This document shows, in pieces, positions 1-4,782 of a stretch of DNA of 5,855 nucleotides. The notes under the pieces were generated by a model, which searched no databases, was not told where the DNA came from, and saw nothing but the letters and a program-made list of their open reading frames with translations. The stretch is from the NCBI GenBank assembly GCA_035273665.1, contig DATEOW010000031.1:1-5855 (forward strand), given 5' to 3'. The DNA comes from DATEEW01 sp035273665. GTDB lineage: Bacteria; Pseudomonadota; Gammaproteobacteria; Burkholderiales; SG8-39. Position numbers and translations under genes: made by a program. The first letter of the stretch is position 1. Each line of letters begins with the position of its first letter.

Positions 1-1784
1 CCGTTCAAGCTCAGGTTTTCCAGATTGGCACCCAAGGTCCAGTCGACACTCGACACGACAGTGTCGATGCCTTCATCGGCATTCTCGGTGATGAGGTCCC
101 CGGCACTATCCACGACGTAGGTGTCGTTGCCGCCGCCCCCGGCGAGCGAGTCGCCGCCGCCACCGCCATTGAGCACATTGTTAGCTGCATTCCCTTGAAT
201 GCTGTTGTTCAGGGCGTTGCCCGTACCGTCGATATCGCTGGCGCCGCCGAGCGTCAAATTCTCTACGTTGGCGCCAAGCGTATAGGACGCTGAAGCTTCG
301 ACCGTATCGGTGCCTTCGTTGGCATTTTCAACAACGACATCGCCGTTGCTATCGATTTTGTAGAAGTCGTTGCCTGTGCCGCCGCGCAGATTGTCGTTAC
401 CGGCGCCGCCATCGAGACTGTCATTCCCGGCCCCCCCGCTCAAAATGTTGGCCAACGCGTTGCCGGTGATCTGATTGTTGAAGGAATTGCCGGTGCCGGT
501 GGTCGCATTCCCAGTGAGCACAAGATTTTCGAGTGTACTGCCGAGCGTGTAGTTGATCGAAGAATGGACGGTGTCAGTGCCGGCGAAGGAATCTTCGTAG
601 ACACGATCGTAACTATTGTCGACATAGTACGTGTCGTCACCCGCGCCGCCGATCATGGCGTCATAGTCGGTGCCGCCATCCAGTACATCGTCGCCATCAC
701 CGCCGTATAGGGTGTCGCGGCCGCTACCGCCTAAAAGCGTGTCGTTGCCGCCGACCGGATCGGGTTCGCCTTCGCCCTCTTCGTCGTCGTCATCCTCGTC
801 ATCCTCGTCATCCTCGTCGTCCTCGTCGTCTTCTTCCTCTTCCTCGTCTTCTCCGGCGTCGCCGTAGAGCACGTCGTTGCCCGCCCCGCCGTCGATCAGA
901 TCGTCGCCGCCATTTCCCGTCAGCTCGTTGGAACCGCTATTGCCCGTGATGCTGTTGTCCACCTCGTTACCTTCGCCCGATAAACTGCTCGTGCCGGTCA
1001 AAACGAGGTTCTCGATGTTCGACCCGAGTTCGACACTAACGCTCGCGCTGACGGTATCGATACCGCCGTCCGCCGCTTCGTTGACAAAGTCGTAGCTGCT
1101 ATCGACCACATAGCTATCGTTGCCGGCGCCGCCCGACATGAGGTCGTAACCGGTCCCGCCATTGAGCAGGTCGTCGCCTCCGCCGCCGATAAGCGTATCG
1201 TTGCCCGATAGGCCATTGAGTTGATCGCTGCCTTCAGTGCCGGTCAGCACATTCGATGCGGTGTTGCCGTTGGCGACGAGCGTGCCTTCAAAACCGCCCT
1301 CGCGCTGGAGCGTGAGGTTCTCCAAATTGCTGCCCAGAGTCCAATTGAGATTGACTGCGACGACCGTATCAATCCCTTGGCTGCTCGACTCGATGGTTTG
1401 ATCGGCGAGATTGTCGACGCGATAGGTGTCGTTACCGTAGCCGCCGCGCATGATATCGGCGCCGGCACCGCCGTCCAGAATGTTGTTGCCGTTATTGCCT
1501 TGCAGGGTGTTCGCCAACTCGTTGCCGGTCGCATTGATATGCGCGGAACCGGTCAACGTGAGGTTTTCGATATTCGCGCCGATCGCATAGCTCACGCTCG
1601 AGTCGACGGTGTCCAGTCCCTCTCCTGCGTTTTCTATGACGACATCGGCGACGTTATCGACGATATATCGATCGTTCCCGCCCCGTCCGGCCATGGTATC
1701 GACCCCGGCAAAGCCATTAATGACATCCGCCGCGTCGGTACCAATAAGATTGTCGGCAGCTGAAGTGCCGTTGATATTTGCCAT
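1..1784 (-). CDS. RTX (hemolysin-type) calcium-binding repeat protein, N-terminal part, C-terminus off-window
   Basis: The frame is open without a stop from an ATG at 1784 to the left edge, giving 594 codons. A perfect AGGAGG lies 7 nt upstream, which fixes this start. The protein has no signal peptide or catalytic domain: repeats begin within the first 15 residues. It is built from glycine/aspartate-rich nonapeptides of the GGxGxDxLx type, which in known RTX proteins bind Ca2+ in a parallel beta-roll, alternating with stretches resembling YTLGANIENLTLTG. The Y-x-V/I-D motif recurs at residues 37-43, 118-124, 222-228, 383-389, 472-478 and 553-559. Residues 312-336 are all Asp or Glu. Such proteins are normally exported by type I secretion through an uncleaved C-terminal signal, which would lie off-window, as would any transporter genes. 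A role as surface protein, adhesin or secreted enzyme cannot be decided from this part. The family call is firm; the function is unknown. Confidence 0.9.
   Translation of the reverse strand, partial: MANINGTSAADNLIGTDAADVINGFAGVDTMAGRGGNDRYIVDNVADVVIENAGEGLDTVDSSVSYAIGANIENLTLTGSAHINATGNELANTLQGNNGNNILDGGAGADIMRGGYGNDTYRVDNLADQTIESSSQGIDTVVAVNLNWTLGSNLENLTLQREGGFEGTLVANGNTASNVLTGTEGSDQLNGLSGNDTLIGGGGDDLLNGGTGYDLMSGGAGNDSYVVDSSYDFVNEAADGGIDTVSASVSVELGSNIENLVLTGTSSLSGEGNEVDNSITGNSGSNELTGNGGDDLIDGGAGNDVLYGDAGEDEEEEEDDEDDEDDEDDEDDDDEEGEGEPDPVGGNDTLLGGSGRDTLYGGDGDDVLDGGTDYDAMIGGAGDDTYYVDNSYDRVYEDSFAGTDTVHSSINYTLGSTLENLVLTGNATTGTGNSFNNQITGNALANILSGGAGNDSLDGGAGNDNLRGGTGNDFYKIDSNGDVVVENANEGTDTVEASASYTLGANVENLTLGGASDIDGTGNALNNSIQGNAANNVLNGGGGGDSLAGGGGNDTYVVDSAGDLITENADEGIDTVVSSVDWTLGANLENLSLN
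3..1676 (-). repeat. Six-fold RTX module array within the coding sequence
   Basis: A protein module recurs six times. Each copy has a N/D-D-x-Y-x-V/I-D motif, then an acidic segment with E-x-A and G-x-DTV, a strand resembling SYTLGAN-x-ENLTLTG, a GTGN-x-L-x-N segment, and RTX nonapeptides. The motif starts at residues 37, 118, 222, 383, 472 and 553, so the spacings are 81, 104, 161, 89 and 81 residues. The 161-residue spacing contains the acidic insert and extra nonapeptides. The copies are diverged, which points to old duplications rather than a fresh tandem array. The last copy is cut by the window edge. Confidence 0.8.
777..851 (-). repeat. Poly-Asp/Glu tract encoded by a 9-bp tandem repeat
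   Basis: Residues 312-336 of the RTX protein are 25 consecutive Asp or Glu residues, followed by a short EGEGEPDP linker. At DNA level, 792-818 is three perfect copies of the 9-mer ATCCTCGTC (plus strand), and 819-827 is a fourth copy with one mismatch. The unit is a multiple of three, so slippage would change the length of the tract without breaking the frame. The tract interrupts a run of calcium-binding nonapeptides, lying between a LYGDAGED end and a GGNDTLLGG restart. Confidence 0.9.
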
Positions 1785-1791
1785 GCTGACT

Positions 1792-1797
1792 CCTCCT
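1792..1797 (-). promoter_or_regulatory. Ribosome binding site of the RTX gene
   Basis: AGGAGG on the minus strand (CCTCCT on plus), 7 nt before the ATG at 1784. It is a full match to the anti-Shine-Dalgarno core at ideal spacing and supports the short N-terminus of the RTX protein. Confidence 0.85.
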
Positions 1798-1844
1798 GAA
1801 GATCACCTGTTATGACATGGATAGCTGCTGTGAAGCTGCGACCG

Positions 1845-1858
1845 GCGGGTAGACCCGC
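1845..1858. promoter_or_regulatory. 14-bp palindrome, possible operator
   Basis: GCGGGTAGACCCGC has perfect 6-bp arms around a 2-nt centre, 61 nt upstream of the RTX start codon. The centre is too short for a comfortable RNA hairpin and no T-run follows, so a dimeric regulator site is more plausible than a terminator. No regulator family is recognised. It could also be chance in GC-rich DNA. Confidence 0.3.
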
Positions 1859-2079
1859 TCTCGGAATTCTTTAAGTCATAGCGCGCGTCGTCCCGCCCGC
1901 AAAGGCAGATCGTCGTGCGTGATTCAATTGGATTCGGCTTGTGGTTTTTTCTTTATGCCGAGAACACGGCGATCTTCGCGACGAGAAGGTCGGGCAGATC
2001 GGGCGGCTAGCCTACAGCAGGGAAGAGATATTCGGCAAACACTAGACTCTAAAGTGTCAAATAAACCGACAGCTTAAGG

Positions 2080-2424
2080 CTAGTTGGTCCCCGTGCCGTG
2101 TTTGGCATCTCTGGCGGTAGTGGAATGGCTGTTCGGCTGTCCGGGTTGCGGCATGCTTTGCGATTCTTCTTGTTTGGTCATCGTGCCGTCAGGCGAATTA
2201 CTCGGACTATCCTGCCCCGCGGTGCTGGGTGCGCTGGAAGTCGATCCCACTACAGCGCTGTTCGGAACAGAGGGGTCAGCAGGCGCCACAGCGGCGGTCC
2301 CGGGCTGCACACCATCAGTCTTCGTGCCGCCGGGCAGCGTTGCGGATTCGGAACTCGCTTCTTCACGTCCACAAGCGCTCAGCGCAAGCGCTGCGCAGAG
2401 GACAAGGCCTAGTTGCTTATACAT
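2080..2424 (-). CDS. Small low-complexity lipoprotein, last gene of the formate dehydrogenase operon
   Basis: 114 residues. The N-terminus is a lipoprotein signal: Lys3, a hydrophobic stretch at 5-15 and the lipobox L15-S16-A17-C18, so the mature protein would be lipidated at Cys18. The residue after the cysteine is Gly, not Asp, which in enterobacterial rules favours the outer membrane. The rest (about 19-114) is rich in Ser, Thr, Pro, Gly, Gln and Asn, with no further cysteine and no predicted hydrophobic segment, so it is probably disordered. GGAG lies 6 nt before the ATG. The gene follows the 82-residue exported protein after 39 nt and is probably in the same transcript. I recognise no family and give no function. 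A long ORF on the opposite strand here is a shadow; the lipobox and ribosome binding site favour this strand. Confidence 0.7.
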   Translation of the reverse strand: MYKQLGLVLCAALALSACGREEASSESATLPGGTKTDGVQPGTAAVAPADPSVPNSAVVGSTSSAPSTAGQDSPSNSPDGTMTKQEESQSMPQPGQPNSHSTTARDAKHGTGTN

Positions 2425-2444
2425 GTTGTACTCCGTCGATAAAA

Positions 2445-2478
2445 TAGCGCTTCGTTGATAACGTTAGCGCTTCGTTGA
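2445..2478. repeat. 14-bp direct repeat at 20-bp spacing
   Basis: TAGCGCTTCGTTGA occurs at 2445-2458 and again, identical, at 2465-2478. The first copy is in the spacer before the 114-residue lipoprotein; the second covers the end and most of the stop codon of the 82-residue gene. A small palindrome, TAACGTTA (2459-2466), sits at the junction. The pattern fits a 20-bp tandem duplication that has partly diverged, or a pair of binding sites. Confidence 0.6.
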
Positions 2479-2712
2479 GACAGCGGCAGGCGTTGCAGAG
2501 GTCATCGCCTGCTTGCCTTGTTTGTAATTGGCCACGGCGCGGTCCTGATATTTGGCCAGCAATTCCGCATCTTTCTTGGCCGTTTCCGCCGCCTTGGCTT
2601 TAGTTGCCTCTGTAGCCGCTATTTGCTCCGGTGTCGGGGGCGGCAACTTAGCGAACGCAGCGGTCCCAAGCATGACGCTCATGACGAAGACGGAAAGTTT
2701 CAAGTGCTTCAT
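2464..2712 (-). CDS. Small exported protein of the formate dehydrogenase operon
   Basis: 82 residues. The chosen ATG at 2712 overlaps the fdhC stop as ATGA and has GGAGG 6 nt upstream, inside the last codons of fdhC. A longer frame reaching 2832 lies within fdhC and is rejected. Residues 1-21 are a Sec signal peptide with the likely cleavage site AFA-K, so the mature protein of about 61 residues is periplasmic. It starts with KLPPPTPEQ and continues as an Ala/Lys/Glu-rich, probably helical segment (about 28-70) with the motif YQDRAVANYK. There is no cysteine. From memory, short exported proteins starting KLPPP or similar follow the gamma subunit in other proteobacterial FDH3 operons, but I know of no assigned function. 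Translational coupling to fdhC suggests a role with the cytochrome or the assembled complex. Confidence 0.8.
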   Translation of the reverse strand: MKHLKLSVFVMSVMLGTAAFAKLPPPTPEQIAATEATKAKAAETAKKDAELLAKYQDRAVANYKQGKQAMTSATPAAVSTKR

Positions 2713-3764
2713 ACATTGCCTCCGAGATTGACCTCGTTCGGATCGGCCAGGGGCCTTTCTCTGCCGATATCGCGGCCCACTTTGCCGCTGCGATAGTCGT
2801 CGTACCAAAGGGCATGGTGCTCTTTCACCCATTGCTCATCCGCATAACCGGTACGCATGGCTCGATATGCACCGCGCATGCCGATGGTTCCCATGTAGAT
2901 ATGCCCGAGCGCGCCCATCATGAAGAGCAGCGCGCCGATGAGATGAAGCACGTGCGCGATCTGCATGGTTCTGCGTGTCTGCTCGAAATTGGGAAAATCC
3001 AGTACCAAGCCGGAGATACCGACCAGCAGCCCCAACAGGCTAAGACCTCCCCAGAACCAGGCCTTCTCACCCGCATTGAACCGATGCGAGGCCGGCTCCG
3101 CATGTCCGCGCGAAAACAATCCCCCGAAACGCCGAACCCACAGCCAATCTTCACGCCGCCAGAAATTGTCGCGAACGAAGGTAATGAAGAGGAGCACGCA
3201 ACAGACGATGAATACGGGTCCGACGAAATTGTGAATGATCTTCGCACCCGCGGCGATGAAGCTGAACAAGTTGTGCCCGATAAGCGGCAGCAACACATGT
3301 TTGCCGAACAACAAGGCGAGTCCGGTAAAGGCGAGCAGGAGGAAAGTAATTGCCGTCGTCCAGTGAATCAGGCGCTCCCATGTGTTGAAGCGGCGCAGCA
3401 TGCGACCGGTGGGCTCGCCATGTAAACCGATGCTGCCCTTGACCGCGAAGAAAGCCAGAATGCCGAGGAAGACGACCGAAAGCGCAATGCCGCCATAGAT
3501 CGTGAGCGGACCGTTGCGAAGTTCCCGCCAACTTTCGCCGGTACTTAAAATCAAAACACCTTTTTCCTTGCCGGGCAGAGAGCTGTAGCCTTTATCGCCT
3601 TCCCGTACCTCGCGCCAGAAAGGCGCGTTATTGCCCGGCTGCGTAAGCTGACGCTGCGCCTGTTCGCGCTGCCGTTCCTGCGTGCGCTCGCTCGGTTGCG
3701 CAACGGCAGTGAATGACATCGCGACCGTGACCAGGGCGATCCAACCCAAAGTCCAATTTTTCAT
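2709..3764 (-). CDS. fdhC: Formate dehydrogenase gamma subunit, membrane cytochrome b
   Basis: 351 residues, homologous to E. coli FdnI/FdoI (about 210-220 residues) but with a long N-terminal extension. Residues 1-22 look like a Sec signal peptide (AVA-Q). Residues 23-87 form a periplasmic Gln/Arg-rich segment with the motif QPGNNAPFWREVREG, a pattern I associate with FDH3-type gamma subunits. Membrane segments lie at about 88-108, 133-153, 176-197, 235-255 and 270-292. Probable heme b ligands are H134 (RLIHW), H178 (KIIHNFVG), H274 (HVLH) and H288 (LGHIY). The 14-residue H274-H288 spacing equals that of H155-H169 in FdnI. The protein anchors the complex and passes electrons from the iron-sulfur subunit to quinone. 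AAGGAG lies 5 nt before the ATG. The symbol is descriptive, since fdhC also names an unrelated formate transporter. Confidence 0.93.
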   Translation of the reverse strand: MKNWTLGWIALVTVAMSFTAVAQPSERTQERQREQAQRQLTQPGNNAPFWREVREGDKGYSSLPGKEKGVLILSTGESWRELRNGPLTIYGGIALSVVFLGILAFFAVKGSIGLHGEPTGRMLRRFNTWERLIHWTTAITFLLLAFTGLALLFGKHVLLPLIGHNLFSFIAAGAKIIHNFVGPVFIVCCVLLFITFVRDNFWRREDWLWVRRFGGLFSRGHAEPASHRFNAGEKAWFWGGLSLLGLLVGISGLVLDFPNFEQTRRTMQIAHVLHLIGALLFMMGALGHIYMGTIGMRGAYRAMRTGYADEQWVKEHHALWYDDYRSGKVGRDIGRERPLADPNEVNLGGNV

Positions 3765-3791
3765 GGCGACTCCTTCACTTCTTCGCGTGCC

Positions 3792-4007
3792 TTAATTTGT
3801 GCGCACGTATTCGTTCTGACCTTGCGCGCGCTCGCGCAAGGCTCGATCCCATTTCTGTTTGTCCCCGCCGTAGACTGCGCTGTCCCATGGCTGTGCATCG
3901 GCCTTGCCGGAGTATTCGCCTTGTTCATAGTGGGAGACTTGCGCCTTTTCGCTACAGCCACCGACCATCGCGGCCGCAAACATCAGTATCAGCACACGCG
4001 CACTCAT
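3792..4007 (-). CDS. Small lipoprotein encoded between fdh3B and fdhC
   Basis: 71 residues. The ATG overlaps the fdh3B stop as ATGA and AGGAGG lies 7 nt upstream. The N-terminus is a lipoprotein signal with lipobox V15-G16-G17-C18. The mature part is about 54 residues, hydrophilic and rich in Tyr, Trp, Gln and Lys. It contains QPWDS, YGGDKQKWDRALRERAQG and a C-terminal QNEYVRTN. There is no second cysteine or cofactor motif. From memory, short lipoproteins with a W-x(n)-R-x-QAQNEY-like end occupy the same place in FDH3 operons of Betaproteobacteria. I know of no established function. Its position between the electron-transfer and the cytochrome subunit, with coupled translation, suggests an extra periplasmic-face subunit or assembly factor (inference). 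It ends 27 nt before fdhC. Confidence 0.8.
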   Translation of the reverse strand: MSARVLILMFAAAMVGGCSEKAQVSHYEQGEYSGKADAQPWDSAVYGGDKQKWDRALRERAQGQNEYVRTN

Positions 4008-4633
4008 TTCTTTTCCTCCTCGACCGGACGCGGCGCCGCTTGCTTCTCCGGTCGGCCATAAGCGGTGTCCCAGCCGGCGATCGGCGTAGCGGACCCGCGG
4101 CGCGTGGTCCGCTCGCGGTAGATGTCCGAAATCACATCGCCGTCACCTGCCAGCAGCGCCTTGGTAGAACACATTTCCGCACAGGCGGGGAGCTTGCCTT
4201 CCGCAAGTCGATTGGCACCGTATTGCGCGAATTCTTCGGCACTACCGTCGGCTTCAGGTCCACCTGCGCAAAAAGTGCACTTGTCCATTTTGCCGCGCGA
4301 ACCGAAAGCTTCGGTTTGCGGGAACTGCGGTGCGCCGAAAGGACAGGCGTAGAGACAGTAGCCGCAGCCGATGCACATATCTTTATCGTGCAACACCACG
4401 CCTTCGCTCGTCTGATAGAAGCAATCGACCGGACAAACCGCCATGCACGGCGCATCCGAGCAGTGCATACAGGCTACGGAAATCGACTTCTCGCCGGGCA
4501 CGCCGTCGTTCAGCGTAACCACGCGACGTCGATTGACGCCCCAGGGCACCTCGTTGGTATTCTTACAGGCAGTCACGCAACCGTTGCACTCGATGCAGCG
4601 CTCCGCATCACAAATGAATTTCATACGCGCCAT
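4004..4633 (-). CDS. fdh3B: Formate dehydrogenase FDH3 beta subunit, four [4Fe-4S] ferredoxin-like protein
   Basis: 209 residues from the ATG at 4633, which has AAGGAG 6 nt upstream. A start at 4747 would add 38 residues without a ribosome binding site and is rejected. It carries electrons from the FdhA active site to the cytochrome b subunit. Sixteen cysteines lie in the pattern expected for four [4Fe-4S] clusters: C13, C16, C19, C23; C55, C58, C63, C67; C87, C90, C93, C97; and the pairs C119, C122 and C151, C155. C8 and C71 are extra. Unlike E. coli FdnH/FdoH there is no C-terminal membrane helix: the protein ends in a charged PRPVEEEKK tail. There is no signal peptide, in keeping with export together with a Tat-signal-bearing alpha subunit, whose N-terminus is off-window. 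It overlaps the next gene by 4 nt. Confidence 0.96.
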   Translation of the reverse strand: MARMKFICDAERCIECNGCVTACKNTNEVPWGVNRRRVVTLNDGVPGEKSISVACMHCSDAPCMAVCPVDCFYQTSEGVVLHDKDMCIGCGYCLYACPFGAPQFPQTEAFGSRGKMDKCTFCAGGPEADGSAEEFAQYGANRLAEGKLPACAEMCSTKALLAGDGDVISDIYRERTTRRGSATPIAGWDTAYGRPEKQAAPRPVEEEKK

Positions 4634-4639
4634 ATTGTT

Positions 4640-4645
4640 CTCCTT
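4640..4645 (-). promoter_or_regulatory. Ribosome binding site that fixes the fdh3B start
   Basis: AAGGAG on the minus strand, 6 nt before the ATG at 4633. It decides between this start and in-frame ATGs further upstream, and places the first cluster cysteine at residue 13, as usual for the family. Confidence 0.85.
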
Positions 4646-4659
4646 TGCGCCTACGTTGC

Positions 4660-4782
4660 TTAAAGGTCTCTTCGATTCACGTCTTGCGATGAGCGACATT
4701 GCAAATGACACGCATCGGGCTTCGTCTTGCTTTGTCCTCGTTCGCATAGCTGCGCTTGCTCACGACCATATTCGGCAACCAT
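4660..4782 (-). CDS. Doubtful 40-codon ORF in the fdhA-fdh3B gap
   Basis: An ATG overlapping the fdhA stop as TGATG opens a frame of 40 codons ending in TAA at 4660, 26 nt before the fdh3B start codon. The protein begins MVAEYGREQAQLCERGQ and contains three cysteines (13, 25, 29), the last two as CHLQC. It has no signal peptide and no membrane segment. The only ribosome binding site is a weak GAGG 4 nt before the ATG, although coupling to the end of fdhA could serve. I recognise no family. It may be a small coupled protein, a translated leader, or chance in a spacer. The TGATG arrangement and the filling of most of the gap are the only arguments for it. Confidence 0.25.
   Translation of the reverse strand: MVAEYGREQAQLCERGQSKTKPDACHLQCRSSQDVNRRDL

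Larger units (their letters stand above)
1785..2079. other. Intergenic region upstream of the RTX gene
   Basis: About 295 nt without a credible gene on either strand. It separates the formate dehydrogenase operon from the RTX gene, which is transcribed in the same direction, and so probably carries the RTX promoter. I can see the ribosome binding site at 1792-1797, a 14-bp palindrome at 1845-1858, and a minus-strand TTGACA at 2060-2055 just after the preceding gene. That box has no good -10 hexamer at 16-18 nt. I find no GC hairpin followed by a T-run, so termination after the preceding gene is not resolved. Confidence 0.75.

Noticed and set aside
670..867. Plus-strand ORF with a long poly-serine run
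   Set aside because: It is the reverse reading of the Asp/Glu repeat of the RTX gene.
1221..1763. 180-codon plus-strand ORF opposite the RTX gene
   Set aside because: It is the exact mirror register of the RTX codons and is open only because the repeat codons rarely give reverse stops. The minus strand has the ribosome binding site and the recognisable repeats.
1929..1965. T-rich stretch with TCGGC/GCCGA arms as a plus-strand terminator
   Set aside because: The arms are only 5 bp with an 18-nt loop, the T-run is inside the loop, and no plus-strand gene precedes it.
2028..2060. Minus-strand TTGACA (2060-2055) as a sigma-70 promoter of the RTX gene
   Set aside because: The hexamer at 17-nt spacing is TGCCGA. 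The nearest AT-rich candidate, GAATAT, is 21 nt away, so the promoter is not supported.
2084..2458. 124-codon plus-strand ORF opposite the 114-residue lipoprotein
   Set aside because: No ribosome binding site or domain. The opposite strand has a lipobox, a ribosome binding site and operon placement.
2713..2832. Upstream start at 2832 for the 82-residue exported protein
   Set aside because: It would lie wholly inside fdhC and put 40 charged residues ahead of a good signal peptide. The ATGA overlap start has a strong ribosome binding site.
2814..3425. 203-codon plus-strand ORF opposite fdhC
   Set aside because: It is a mirror-register shadow of a clear cytochrome b gene. Its composition is charged and random-looking.
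3797..4663. 288-codon plus-strand ORF opposite fdh3B and the lipoprotein gene
   Set aside because: It is a mirror-register shadow of fdh3B, crosses several real gene junctions and has no family resemblance.
4634..4747. N-terminal extension of fdh3B to an ATG at 4747
   Set aside because: No ribosome binding site at 4747, no similarity to the family, and AAGGAG sits correctly before the ATG at 4633.
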